A stretch of 64,000 nt of DNA, from positions 1,965,944-2,029,943 of the forward strand of contig JAJVDF010000136.1 in NCBI GenBank assembly GCA_022410635.1, in the 5' to 3' direction. The stretch's first letter is position 1. Each line of letters begins with the position of its first letter. Source of the stretch: Tretioscincus oriximinensis. Taxonomy: Eukaryota > Chordata > Lepidosauria > Squamata > Gymnophthalmidae. The position numbers were made by a program, and so were the translations under genes. The notes beneath the pieces were generated by a model. It saw nothing but the letters and a program-made list of their open reading frames with translations, was not told the origin of the DNA and searched no databases. Shown here one piece after another: positions 9,885 through 19,289 of this stretch.

Positions 9885-10815
9885 CTGAACTCAGGCATTG
9901 GGCAACAAAGTGGCAAATGCACTTCAGCTTAAGCAGGTGCAAAGTCATGCACATTGGGGCAAAGAACCCCAGTTACTCCTACCAACTGATGAGAACTAAG
10001 CTTTCCATAACGGAGCAAGAAAGGGATCTTGGGGTGTTGATGAACAGTTCGATGAAGGTATCGTCCCAGTGCGCAGCAGCAGCAAAAAAAGCAAATTCAA
10101 TGTTAGGGATAATTAGGAAAGGAATTGAAAGCAAGTCAGCAAGTATTGTTTTGCCTCTTTATAAATCTGTGGTGATGCCCCACTTGGAATGCTGTGGACA
10201 ATTCTGGTCACCACATCTCACAAAGGATATTATGGAAATAGAGAAGGTGCAGAAAAGGGCAATAAGAATGATCAAGGGGCTGGAGCACTTCCTTTACGAA
10301 GTCAGGCTGCAACGTCTGGGCCGCTTCAGCTTCAAAAGACAGCATTTGAGATGTGATCTGATTGAAGTGTATTAAATCATGCACGGGATGGATAAGGTGA
10401 ATAGAAAAAAATGTTTTCTCTATCGCACAACACTAGGACCAGGGGACATTCCTTGAAGCTGATGAGCAGAAGAGTGAGGACAGACAAGGGAATTGGCCTT
10501 TGGAATTTATTTCCAGAAGAGGTGGTGGTAGCTAGCAGCCAGGATAGCTTTAAGACAGGATGAGGCAAGTTCATGGACACCAAGGGTATAAACAGCTCGT
10601 AGGATGGATGTCTTAATGCTGGCTCTGAGATGGAGCAACAGGCAGGATTCCTGAAATGCCATTTGCAGGGCATTGAGAACAGTTGAAGATTTTGCCTTCT
10701 TCTGTTCCAGACTGCCCAGATGCAATTGGTGGACCACTGTGTGAGGCAGAAGGCTGGACTAGGTGGGCTCCGGCCCATTTCAGCATGGCTCCTATTATGT
10801 TCTTCTGTTCCTCTG
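9885..10815 (+). mobile_element. CR1 LINE 3' fragment with ORF2 C-terminus
   Basis: It covers the end of reverse transcriptase through the 3' UTR. The translation contains KWQMHFSLSRCKVMHIGAKN, VLPLYKSVVMPHLE and KRAIRMIKGLEH, homologous to the intact copy at 46490-49018. The frame is broken after about 10375 (a stop where the intact copy has a tyrosine-lysine codon pair). It ends 'tatgttcttctgttcctctgttc'. Confidence 0.9.
9902..10375 (+). pseudogene. CR1 ORF2 C-terminal pseudogene
   Basis: About 158 residues collinear with residues ~530-690 of the CR1 ORF2 at 46496. It lacks the catalytic FADD region upstream and stops early at ...LIEVY. It is a decayed internal fragment. Confidence 0.8.
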
Positions 10816-11705
10816 TTCTATACAGTGTTGATCATTCACCTCAAGTTGAAAACATCTGATGGTTACCACTGAGAAAGCACTATCTCTACCCCCTTTGCTA
10901 CTGAAAGTGCTGNTATAACATGCACAAAATTTCATAGCCTGCAGAGATGAATTTCTTTTAAATCAAGTTCTCCCTGCCATCTTTCTAAACACCTGCAAAC
11001 AATGTCCTCTTTAGCAGTTTTTAGGTGTCTACTAAAAGCTGTCAGAGATAAAAGTTTCACTCAAGCCCAGTAAATTCGTTGGTTTTTTGCNAGTTTAGAG
11101 GGTTTAAATTTGAATGTTTAGAATGTTGGGGATCCAGGCATTCACTGGGTGGGTTTCAAGAAACGTTCTAGAAGAGGTCAGTACTGGCTACTGATTGGCC
11201 ACAATGCTGGGAGCTTACTGGAAGGAAAATCTCTGGCTGGAAGCCAAATCATTTTGGCAGATCTAGTGCCTGGAAGTTTTGTGATGTGACTTCCTGTGTG
11301 ACACTTGCCTTCCTATAAGTATTCTCTGCTAGCAGAGAGCCAATGATTTTTTTATAGTTAACCTCATAGTCTTGTGAGATTTGCTATGTTCACATTGATG
11401 AATGTCTCCACGAAGGGTTTGTTTTTCAGATTGTAGAAATATCCGCTGTTGAATCGCACAAATCGTGGTGGCTAGAAATTCCGCGACAATGGACCGTTTT
11501 AGCAAGTGGATCGCTGAACATGCGTGACCTCTTCAGGTGGATTGAACGTGATGTTACTTCCACCTCGCTAAATATTGCGAGTGGGGATGAAGCCTTACTT
11601 AACAGTACTACTATTCAATTAATTTTTCTTAACAAGAAAAAGAACTAGTCTCCACTGCCCTCCTGTGGTAAGCCTTATTAACTGATAAAAGAGAATTTTT
11701 AAAAT
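10816..11705. other. No recognised gene; possible old DNA-element remnant
   Basis: No exon is visible. Around 11500-11525 the block 'ttttagcaagtggatcgctga' also occurs (as ttttagcaaatggattgctga and variants) near 13951, 50661 and 53300, so part of this stretch belongs to a dispersed, unnamed family. Confidence 0.4.
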
Positions 11706-11709
11706 TCTT

Positions 11710-11884
11710 CATTCAGGCGAATGTTAAAACTGGATCAAAGTTTGCACCTTAAATGGAAAGAGAAGACAGGACTCTCCACTAGGTGCATCTTTTAATACCT
11801 GCAACATCGAGGGTGTGTGTGTGTGTGTCACTTTTTGCACCCATCAAAGGTGCAAAGTTCTATCCTGTGTTTTATGTGGGAATC
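11710..11884. mobile_element. Probable family J remnant
   Basis: It carries 'aaaactggatcaaagtttgcacctt' and the near-mirror 'aaaggtgcaaagttctatcctgtgttttatgtgggaatcc', the arm signature of family J. A (GT)n run lies at 11813-11829. Confidence 0.45.
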
Positions 11885-12216
11885 CTAATCTGCACCAACA
11901 TCCTGAACCATATGGTGGTCCACCAATTCCATTGTAAGAACCTCAAGCAGAGGATTGAATGCAGAACCTTCTACTCCCTGCAACTGGCTTGAAGAGGAAT
12001 CCTGCTTCCAAGCTGGTCACAGTATATAGGCAATCCTTCAAGCAACCATTGATGTATTGACTATCAGGCCACAACCCATTTAGTCCAACATCCTACTCCA
12101 TATAGTAGTCCATTGGTTGCTTCTGGGCATTTGTGGTAGATGAAGGCCAGATCTGCACCTGCTCTTCAACTCCATGCAAATGGCCTTTAGAGGCATCCTG
12201 CCTGTCTGGAGCCAGC
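11885..12216 (-). mobile_element. Two old CR1 3' fragments
   Basis: About 11885-12040 and 12060-12216 both read 'cat...ggtggtccaccaattcc...' and 'ggcctttagaggcatcctgcctg' in CR1 minus-strand order. The two blocks repeat the same CR1 interval, so they are separate insertions or a duplication. Confidence 0.65.
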
Positions 12217-12224
12217 ACCTAGGC

Positions 12225-12393
12225 TAGGGTTACCACATAAAAACTGGGATAGAAATTTTCACTTTTAATTGGTGTGAAAAAAATGACACACACATACAAA
12301 ATACAGCAGGAATTATAAGTGATACCTGATGAAAAATCCTCTATTGCCATTAAAGGCTCAAAGTTTTATCCAGGTTTTTGTATGCTAACCCTA
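12225..12393. mobile_element. Palindromic hAT-like MITE, family J (type copy)
   Basis: The left end TAGGGTTACCACATAAAAAC mirrors the right end 'gtttttgtatgctaaccct' plus A. The inner arms 'cttttaattggtg' and 'gccattaaaggctcaaag' also pair. The flanks ACCTAGGC (12217-12224) and ACCTAAGC (12394-12401) form an 8-bp target duplication with one mismatch, which indicates the hAT superfamily. There is no ORF. Confidence 0.75.
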
Positions 12394-12407
12394 ACCTAAG
12401 CATCCGT

Positions 12408-12700
12408 CCTCCTCCTCCTCTTTCTTCTTCTTCTTCTTCTTCTTCTTCTTCTTCTTCTTCTTCTTCTTCTTCTTCTTCTTCTTCTTCTTCTTCTTCTTCT
12501 TCTTCTTCTTCTTCCCCTGCCTCTTCCTCTTTTTCTTCTTCCTCCTCTTCCTCTTTTTCTTCTTCCTCCTCTTCCTCTTTTTCTTCTTCTTCCTCTTCCT
12601 CTTTTTCTTCTTCCTCCTCTTCCTCTTTTTCTTCTTCCTCCTCTTCCTCTTTTTCTTCTTCCTCCTCTTCCTCTTTTTCTCCTTCCTCCTCTTCCTCTCA
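12408..12700. repeat. Polypyrimidine tract with (TTC)n and 24-bp minisatellite
   Basis: A run of more than 30 TTC units (about 12421-12514) is followed by about seven copies of a 24-bp pyrimidine unit built from TTCTTCCTCC and TCTTCCTCTTT (about 12525-12699). The poly-serine and poly-lysine reading frames across it are artefacts. Such homopurine/homopyrimidine mirror tracts can form triplex DNA. Confidence 0.93.
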
Positions 12701-12728
12701 GGCCCTTCTTCTATCACTCCCTGAATGG

Positions 12729-12801
12729 TCTGCATTGGCATGTGGATGGCCAAGGTTTATTCTGAGGAATAGCCCAAAATAAAACTCAGTGTGGACAGAG
12801 C
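12729..12801. mobile_element. Half of a family B palindrome
   Basis: It contains 'ttggcatgtggatggccaagg' and 'ataaaactcagtgtggacagagcc', the right arm of family B. The left arm has been replaced by the polypyrimidine tract. Confidence 0.5.
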
Positions 12802-13070
12802 CTAAATAACAGAAGGAAACCTTTTTTTTCTTCCTCTTTTTCTTTTTCTTCCTTTTCCTCTTAATATCAGTTATTGTTATCAATTATTTTCCTATTTACA
12901 GAGCATTCCAGTAACAATCATCATTAATCATACTGAAAATCTCAATTTCACAGTTGATTTCCACTACTTCACAAATTAAGATTAATATTACTGTCCAGCA
13001 GTCCCACATTTATCATTCAGACTCCAATAACTGTGCATTTTATTACTTAAAATTATTAGCAATTTCTTAA

Positions 13071-13222
13071 AGCTCAACAAGGGGGTCTTGTAGCACTTGG
13101 ATTCTAACAGGAGAAATATAGGCGGCATCAGCTTTCATAGACATGTCTACTTCTACCAATGCACCTGAACTACTTCTTCAGGTGCACTTTCTGTCTAAGA
13201 CTAACGCGGCTATTTTTCTGAA
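13071..13222. mobile_element. Interspersed repeat, family D
   Basis: It contains 'gggggtcttgtagcactt', 'ggcggcatcagctttcatagaca', 'acttcttcaggtgcac' and 'gactaacgcggctattt', the family D blocks. Confidence 0.6.
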
Positions 13223-13301
13223 ATTNATAGCAATTTCTTGCAGTATATCTTTTTTAAACCTTGCCTAACCAACAGGATTATGTGCTAAATGCCCTCTAGT
13301 A

Positions 13302-13693
13302 TAGGCAGACCAGGTTTTCTGTGGCCCAANCTGGAGTAATTAATATTCATTCTAATTTGCATGTTCATGAATATGCAAATCATCCATCAACATGCATCCC
13401 TGCCTGAGAAATCTGCAAAGCACTTGAGAATTTTTTTAAGTGTGTGAGAATTTTTTGAAGTGCATTTTTTAAAATTTTATACTGAGGGGAGGGTGCCGTC
13501 AAGAGCTGGCACCAGTTGCCAGAGCCCCCTAATGGTAGTGCAGTAAATTTTTAAAAATAAAATAAAATAAATAATTTTTAAAAAAATCCTCAGCAAAAAA
13601 GCGGGGAAACTCTCCCCACACACACTGGGAGGGTGGGGTAGACACCTCAAAACCATATTTCCCCCCCAAAAAATGGGTTATCTACTCAGCCTA
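13302..13693. mobile_element. hAT-like element, family K (K2), with 8-bp target duplication
   Basis: It runs from TAGGCAGACCAGGTTTTCTG to 'ctactcagccta'. The interior holds the paired octamers (near 13361-13380), 'agccccctaatggtagtgcag' and a (cagcaaaaa...) A-rich segment. CTCTAGTA flanks it at 13294-13301. The right duplicate starts at 13694 and is itself split by the A3 element. There is no ORF. Confidence 0.82.
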
Positions 13694-13699
13694 CACTAG

Positions 13700-13896
13700 T
13701 AGGCTGACCAGATGACCCCTTTTGGGGGGGTTCAAAAACCCGCTTTTGGAGTGACTCCCGGTTTTTGCTGAGGAAAAAAAATAATTTCAAAAAAAAATCT
13801 TTTTTTGAAAATAATTTTTCTCAGCAAAAACTGGGAGGCAGCCCAAAACTGGGTTTTGACACCCCCACCCCTAAAAGGAGTCATCTGGTCAATCTA
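13700..13896. mobile_element. Palindromic hAT-like MITE, family A (A3), nested in the K2 target duplication
   Basis: Starts TAGGCTGACCAGATGACCCC and ends 'catctggtcaatcta'. The 8-bp flanks TACACTAG (13692-13699) and TACTCTAG (13897-13904) match at seven positions. They consist of the last two bases of K2 plus most of its target duplicate, so A3 inserted after K2. Confidence 0.88.
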
Positions 13897-13994
13897 TACT
13901 CTAGTAAGATCTCTCCCAACATGGTAATTGCCCCTCACACATAATGGAGCTTTTCAGCAAATGGATTACTGAGACATTGTAAGATTATTGTAAA

Positions 13995-14430
13995 CCGAGG
14001 CACAGTGGTACAGCAGTTAAAAGCCCTGGTGTTTCAGCAGAAATATCAAGTTTGAAGCTCTGNGTCAGCTGTGAAGACAGGTGAGCAACCCCCACTGGCC
14101 TCAGCTCTAGCTAACCCAACTATTCGAAAGCAAGAAATTGTGATTAGATAAATAGGGACCATCACAGTGTAATGGTAGGCTGACCAGATNNCCCCTTTTG
14201 TGGGGGTGAAAACGCGTTTTTGCGGTGCTTCCCGGTTTTTCCTGAGGGAAAAATATTTTAAAAAGAAAAAAGTNTTTTTTTTGAAAAAAAAATCCTCAGC
14301 AAAAATCGTGAGGCACTCCAAAACCGAATGTAAGCTTTTGGGTCATAATAAGCTTGTCAGCTGCTTTAAGTCCCTTTGAGTAAGAAAAGTCCCTTTGAGT
14401 AAAAACCCAGTTTTCCTCCTCCTCTTCCTC
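13995..14430 (+). mobile_element. tRNA-headed SINE (CORE-like type) split by MITE A4
   Basis: The head 'gcacagtggtacagcagttaaaagccc' and the body 'ggcctcagctctagctaaccca', 'ctattcgaaagcaagaaattg', 'tagataaatagggaccatcacagtg' lie left of the A4 element. 'aatgtaagcttttggg' and 'gctgctttaagtccctttgag' lie to the right. A pyrimidine-rich tail follows at 14410. Confidence 0.75.
14176..14328. mobile_element. Family A MITE (A4), right end missing
   Basis: It starts TAGGCTGACCAGAT and shows both arms as far as 'gaggcactccaaaaccg', but the terminal 'catctggtcagccta' is lost where SINE sequence resumes. It was probably trimmed by a deletion. Confidence 0.75.
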
Positions 14431-14487
14431 CTCCTTCTACTGAAACTCCATGAGGTGGGATCTTCCTGCTGGTAGCAAAACCTAATC

Positions 14488-14693
14488 TAGGCTGACCAGA
14501 TGACCCCTTTTTGGGGGGGTTGAAAACCCATTTTTGGGGTGCCTCCTGGTTTTTTCTGAGGAAAAAAAAATAAAAAACAAAAAAAATAAAAAAATCTTTT
14601 TTTTTAAAAAAAGTTTTCTTAAGAAAAAAACTGGGAGGCACCCCAAAATGGGTTTTCAACCCCCCTAAAAAAGGGGGTCATCTGGTCAGCCTA
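14488..14693. mobile_element. Palindromic hAT-like MITE, family A (A5)
   Basis: Starts TAGGCTGACCAGATGACCCC and ends 'catctggtcagccta', with long well-paired arms. The left flank ACCTAATC and right flank ACTAATC are alike after a single-base deletion. Confidence 0.85.
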
Positions 14694-14908
14694 ACTAATC
14701 TGTAGGAATCGTACTCTTGAATCATGNCTGTTAATTTGATATTGTAACAGGGTGAGAATGCAATAATTTTTTTTCAACTGTGAGTTTTGCCTTTTTCACA
14801 TTGTTGATACCCTAAAATCATGGATTGCTCATAAAATCCATGTCTTATAGCAATCCTATCACACAGTCTACGCCCCCCATGAAATATCTTCGCCTTCTCA
14901 ACTTGAAC

Positions 14909-15478
14909 TCATAAGAACATAAGAAGAGCCATACTGGATCAGGCCGCAGCCCATCAGGTCCAGCATTCTGTGTCACACAGAGGCCCACCAGATGCACCTG
15001 GGCAGTCCGAACAGAGGAAAGCAAAATATGCTGCTCCTGTTCACAGGGCTTTTTTTGTGACGGAACGCCGGGGGGGGGCGGAGTTAGCGGGGGCAGAGTT
15101 AGCGGGGGCAGCTGCCTCCGCTCCCCCCCGCCTAAATAAAAGGTGCCGGTACTGCGGCGTTAGCCGCCGGCGAGCGGGGCGTGGCGTTAGCGGAGGAGGC
15201 GCCGTTATCGGCCTCCGCTAACACCACGTCCCCCTCGCCGGCGGCTAACGCCGCAGTACCGGCACCTTTTATTTAGGCAGCGGGGGGCGGAGTTAGTACC
15301 AGCACCTTTTGTTCTGGAAAAAAAGCACTGCCTGTTCATGACTCCCTGCAAATGGTATCTCAGGAGTCCTGCCTGTTGCTCCATTCCGGAGGCAACATCC
15401 AGACATCCATCCTAGTATCCATTTATACTCTTGGTGTCCATAAACCTGTCTAGTCTTGTCTTGAAACTATCCAAGCTC
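14909..15478 (-). mobile_element. CR1 LINE 3' fragment split by a hAT element
   Basis: CR1 3' terminal sequence (14909-15043) resumes at 15331 with 'cctgttcatgactccctgcaa' and continues to 'gtcttgaaactatcc'. Removing the insert and one 8-bp copy restores a normal CR1. Confidence 0.9.
15044..15330. mobile_element. GC-rich palindromic hAT MITE inside CR1
   Basis: The left end is CAGGGCTTTTTTTGTGACGG. The right end is 'gttctggaaaaaaagcactg', whose complement is CAGTGCTTTTTTTCCAGAAC, a classic hAT terminus. An exact 8-bp target duplication CCTGTTCA lies at 15036-15043 and 15331-15338. The interior is a GC-rich inverted repeat: 'aggtgccggtactgcggcgttagccgccggcgag' at 15140-15175 mirrored at 15228-15270. 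It has many CpGs and no ORF. Confidence 0.95.
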
Positions 15479-15483
15479 ATAAC

Positions 15484-16050
15484 ACAGTTCGTTACAAAAT
15501 TCAGTTATTTTTTTCCTTGATTTGCAGAAAGTTGATCGTTTTCTTATGCAAGTTCCTGCTGTACTCCAAGAAATAAGGATCCATGTTCTCAAAAGCTTTT
15601 TCTCTCCATTTGATTCTCTAATTTCACAACCTTAAGATAAGGGAAATTCGAATAAAGTATTTATAGTCTTCTGCTGAAAGACCTCTTATCATCTCTCCCA
15701 CATTCCTTGAGCTGTTCTTTCCTCATTTCAGTGGCAAGTCAAATGATCACTTACATTCAAAAATATTTGTTGCTGGTTTTCAGAATCCCAATTGCGCTGC
15801 CTTTTCCCATCCTCTGCTAATCTTTATTCATCCAGAACCTGAGGCGGTTTCGGTGCATTTAATAACATCATCAGCCTGAAAGGCTGTTTCCATGTAGCTA
15901 TGGGTTGGCTAAACAGTACGTTGTCTCCCTGGATAGTTTTCAAACAAGCTACTAGGGATTTCAGATGTTCTGTTTTCATTTCAGTTTATATATATATATA
16001 TTCTTCAGTTGTTCTGCAATGCCCAACTGAACCCAAAATATATCCAGGCT
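15484..16050. other. No recognised feature
   Basis: AT-rich sequence without exon-like ORFs. A short (TA)n run lies near 15990-16000. Confidence 0.4.
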
Positions 16051-16054
16051 ATTA

Positions 16055-16854
16055 CAGGTGAAACCTCGTTTTAACAAACTCCAAGGGTCCAGAAAAAAGT
16101 ACGTTACAATGAAACTTTGTTATACTGAAACCAATGTAAAAGGTGACTTCAATAAGTTATCACAGTAACCCCCTTGTAAATGCCAGAAACCATTGCAAAA
16201 GTGATTTTGATGCACTTGTAAATCATTACAAAAGTGACTTTAAAACCCTGTCAACAAAGAGCCTTATTCTGGGCTGTATCTCGGGACAGAGCTTGGCCAT
16301 CCCCGTCAGTATAGGTTATGGCAGGCCCCACACACTAGCATGTGAAAGTCAGGCTCACATTCCGAGATGCACCNCAGAATGAGGCTCACTGGGTACAATC
16401 TAGATTATTTCATATTTTACACACTGTAGATGTCAAAAATTATTGCAAAAATGGCTTGTTGCATTCTCTTGCAAACCGCTAGTGTCTCCATATCACCAGG
16501 ATAAATGTCTTTACTTTTGCACGGGACCCAATCATTGTCCAAATCATCCATCAGATTCTGAGGATTTAATTCTGCCATTCATGGGTGGTTTGAAAATCTT
16601 TGCTGTTGCTTGAAAAATCTTACTCTGCACTGGATGCTCCACCTCTGTTGCACTTCAGTTTGTTATAAAAGNCTCTTTCAGAACGAGGGGCACAAAAATA
16701 AGTTTGTTATACTGAAACTTTTGTTACATCAAAGTTTGTTACAGCGGGGGCATAATTACATTGCTTTCAGTGGTGTTCTGCTGGGACTTTCTAATTTGTT
16801 TGTTACAGTGAGAATTTCACTACAGTGAAGTTTGTTGTAAGGAGGTTGCACCTA
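16055..16854. mobile_element. Tigger/pogo-like DNA transposon remnant
   Basis: The left terminus is CAGGTGAAACCTCGTTTTAAC. The right terminus is 'gttgtaaggaggttgcaccta', whose complement starts TAGGTGCAACCTCC. The CAGTNRAACCTCGNTNTAAC pattern and TA at both outer edges (16053-16054, 16855-16856) fit Tigger-type Tc1/mariner elements. Repeated 'gttacaatgaaactttgttatac'-like sub-repeats line both arms. There is no transposase ORF. A family B palindrome sits inside at 16255. Confidence 0.6.
16255..16396. mobile_element. Palindromic element, family B, nested in the Tigger-like element
   Basis: The left arm 'gccttattctgggctgtatctcgggacagagcttggccatcc' is mirrored by 'gaaagtcaggctcacattccgagatgcacc' and 'cagaatgaggctcact'. 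The centre is the 'tatggcaggcccc' block. Confidence 0.6.
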
Positions 16855-16864
16855 TATCATCATC

Positions 16865-16960
16865 ATCTTCATCTTCTTCATCCATGCATCCATTTATCCA
16901 TTCATAAATCCATCCATTCATTCATCCATTCATCCATCCATCCATCCATCCATCATCACA
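16865..16960. repeat. (TCCA/TTCA)n microsatellite
   Basis: Short TCATCT repeats followed by interrupted (CATC) and (CATT) tetranucleotide repeats. Confidence 0.8.
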
Positions 16961-16964
16961 GTGT

Positions 16965-17162
16965 TAATTTATAACATCCCTTTCCCCAAAGTGTATATAT
17001 ACCTTTTGTTGCATTCTCCATAACAGAAACTGTGTGAAGTAGGCAAGACTGAGAGAGTTTTAAAGAATTGTGACTCCCTTCATGGAGGAGTACGGAATCG
17101 AACGGGAGACTACCTGATAAATCCAACTACTACTCTAACTACTACACCAAACTGGCTCTCAT
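16965..17162 (-). mobile_element. Sauria-type tRNA SINE
   Basis: Reverse strand: 'ccttttgttgcattctccataacag', 'gtaggcaagactgagagag', 'gaggagtacggaatcgaac', and the head 'ctactacaccaaactggctctc'. The tRNA-like head lies at the right edge. Confidence 0.8.
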
Positions 17163-17173
17163 ATTTATTGCTT

Positions 17174-17560
17174 AGGTAAGGACGTAAGTAGAACTCTTCT
17201 GAATGGGGCCACGGCCCATCTGGTCCAGTACTCTGTCTTACACAGTGGNCAACCAATTGCCCACAGGCATCTCAAGCAGAAGGAGGAGGCAAAATCTTCA
17301 CCTGTTCTCACCTGCAATTTGCATTTCAGGAATCCTCCCTGTTGCTCCAACCTGGAAGCAAGACCAAAAGATGCATTCTGGTAGCCATTGATAGAATTGT
17401 CTTCCATGTTGATTCCTATAGATGGGCTCTTTTGCCCAACAATTTTATAGAGTGCCCCCTATCCCTTTCTTGTTTTACCTTCCATCTTTCCTAACTTCAG
17501 GGCCTTTTCTAGAGAATCTGTCCCCCTCATANTTTTTTATCCAAATTCTCTAACCTAAAG
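17174..17560 (-). mobile_element. CR1 LINE 3' fragment (older subfamily)
   Basis: Minus-strand CR1: 'ggccacggcccatctggtccag', 'cagaaggaggaggcaaaatcttcacctgttc', 'ctccctgttgctccaacctgg'. It is more diverged than the young copies. Confidence 0.75.
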
Positions 17561-17561
17561 C

Positions 17562-18002
17562 TGGTCTAGCTTTAAGACAGGATAGGACAAGTTCATAGTA
17601 GACAGGGGTATCTCTTGGGATGGAGCAACAGGAAGGATTCCTAATGTACCATTTGCATGGAGTCAAGAACAGGTGAAGATTTTGCCTTCTTCTGCTTCAG
17701 AGTGCCCAGATACAATTGGTGGGCCACCATGTGAGATTAGGCTGACCAGATTACCACTTTTTTNGGGGGGTGTATGTTGAAAACCTGGTTTTGGGGTGTC
17801 TCCCAGTTTTTTCTGAGGAAATTTTCTTCAAAGAAAGAATTTTTTTCCCGATTTTTANTTTTTTTTAATTTTTTTTACCTCAGAAAAAAANGGAAGACAT
17901 GAGTTTTCAACCCACCCAAAAGGGGTCATCTGTTCAACCTATGTGAGACAGAAGGCTGGATTAGATAAGCTCTGGCCCCATTCAGCAGGGTTCCTCTGAT
18001 GA
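17562..18002 (+). mobile_element. CR1 LINE 3' fragment split by MITE A6
   Basis: Plus-strand CR1: 'agctttaagacaggataggacaag', 'gggatggagcaacaggaagg' up to 'gggccaccatgtgaga', then continuing after the A6 element with 'tgtgagacagaaggctgga' to the 3' end. Confidence 0.8.
17738..17941. mobile_element. Palindromic hAT-like MITE, family A (A6), in CR1
   Basis: Starts TAGGCTGACCAGATTACC and ends 'catctgttcaaccta'. The flanks TGTGAGAT (17730-17737) and TGTGAGAC (17942-17949) are an 8-bp duplication of CR1 sequence with one mismatch. Because other CR1 copies show the empty site once, this is the best independent proof of the duplication length. Confidence 0.92.
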
Positions 18003-18038
18003 AGTTTGAAAATGGCCAAATAAAACATCATGTAGATG

Positions 18039-18239
18039 TAGGCTGACCAGATGACCCCTTTTTTNGGGGGGGTTGAAAACCTGGTTTTGGGGTGCCTCCC
18101 GGTTTTTTCTGAGGATTTTTTTNAAAGAATCCTCAGCAAAAATCTTTTTTTGAAAAAAAAGTTCCTCAGAAAAAACCGGGAAGCACCCCAAAATCGGGTT
18201 TTCAAACCCCCCCCCAAAAGGGGTCATCTGGTCAGCCTA
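18039..18239. mobile_element. Palindromic hAT-like MITE, family A (A7)
   Basis: Starts TAGGCTGACCAGATGACCCC and ends 'catctggtcagccta' with nearly complete arms. It lies only about 100 bp from A6. Half of a family C element (18240-18303) abuts its right end. Confidence 0.87.
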
Positions 18240-18303
18240 TAGTGTGTTACTTCCCTCTGAAAGTGGACTGAAGCTAGATTGAAACTTAAGTGTGACCAAG
18301 GCC
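18240..18303. mobile_element. Half of family C element
   Basis: It reads 'ctgaaagtggactgaagctagattgaaacttaagtgtgacc', the right arm of family C seen in fuller form at 58514 and 62370. Confidence 0.55.
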
Positions 18304-18480
18304 ATCAAGTTATATTTTAGATTTATTTACTTATTTATTTATATTTATATTCTGCCCTAGACCCAAAAGTCTCAGAGTGGAATACAATAAAAAATGATAA
18401 AAACAGGTTCAAGTAAAGCAATTTAAAAATACAACAGTCTAAACATACAACAGATTGACTATTATAACATCAATATATTA
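18304..18480 (-). mobile_element. L2-type LINE 3' end
   Basis: It contains ATTTATTTACTTATTTATTT, then 'attctgccctagacccaaaagtctcagagtgg', the minus-strand L2 3' terminus. Confidence 0.6.
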
Positions 18481-19288
18481 TTTTCTACTACATACTTTGT
18501 TATTGGTTTTCTTTTTATAGTTGAGATTTACAAAGTGTGTTTGAAATGTGTACTGAATTGTATGTGCTTATTCTGAATCCATTTTGGGTATTTTTTTTTT
18601 TAAAAAAAGATGGTGTAGGGAATTCACACTGAAAATACAAATATAAAACATTGTCTGATACAGAATTTATGAACGCTAATTTTTAAGGGAAAGTTTAAAG
18701 TTTAATGGACCTTTATTGAAGCCTGTTTAAAACCTGCAAATTCTGTGATTTGCAATTCTTGCGAAGTTCTAAATCTTAAAACAGGGTCTTATGATCTTTC
18801 CCCTTTTTAATTTATTTTTCCTCTACACACAATGATACCATTGATTAAATGGCTTTATGTTACGCATTCCTTGCCATGAAATTCAGCCAACTCCTACCCT
18901 CTAAATATGATCAAACCCAACAGTGTGTGACCCAACCACTAAGCTGGAAATTGATAGGAATCTCGGATAAGTATTGCAAAGTAGAGTTGTGTCTGTTATG
19001 CTTCAAAACGCATGAGCTATGTCCAAGGATTAGCAGGTTGGTCAGGTTTCTGTTTTCTGACTCCAGGTCACCAACACACCAAGGCACGAGGACAGGTGTG
19101 TTTGGAAAGCTAATATAAGGTCTCCTACAACACTAGGTGTGTAACTAACCCTCTCCTGCTGGACTGGATCATAGCTAAGCAGCTGGTCCTACAGAGAGAA
19201 GGAGAAAGCGGCTTTTTCACCCAAAGGCTTACATCCTACATTTTCCTCAATGCTGGGATGGTTCCCATTTAGTTAGGTGGTGTTGCTA
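18481..19288. other. No recognised gene or repeat
   Basis: AT-rich. An 89-residue ORF at 18849-19118 has no recognisable domain or splice context and I do not call it. Confidence 0.4.
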
Positions 19289-19289
19289 A

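Noticed and set aside
12378..12782. Poly-serine / poly-lysine ORFs
   Set aside because: They are translations of a (TTC)n and 24-bp pyrimidine minisatellite.
18849..19118. 89-codon ORF in otherwise unassigned DNA
   Set aside because: Length is within chance expectation and no domain is recognisable.
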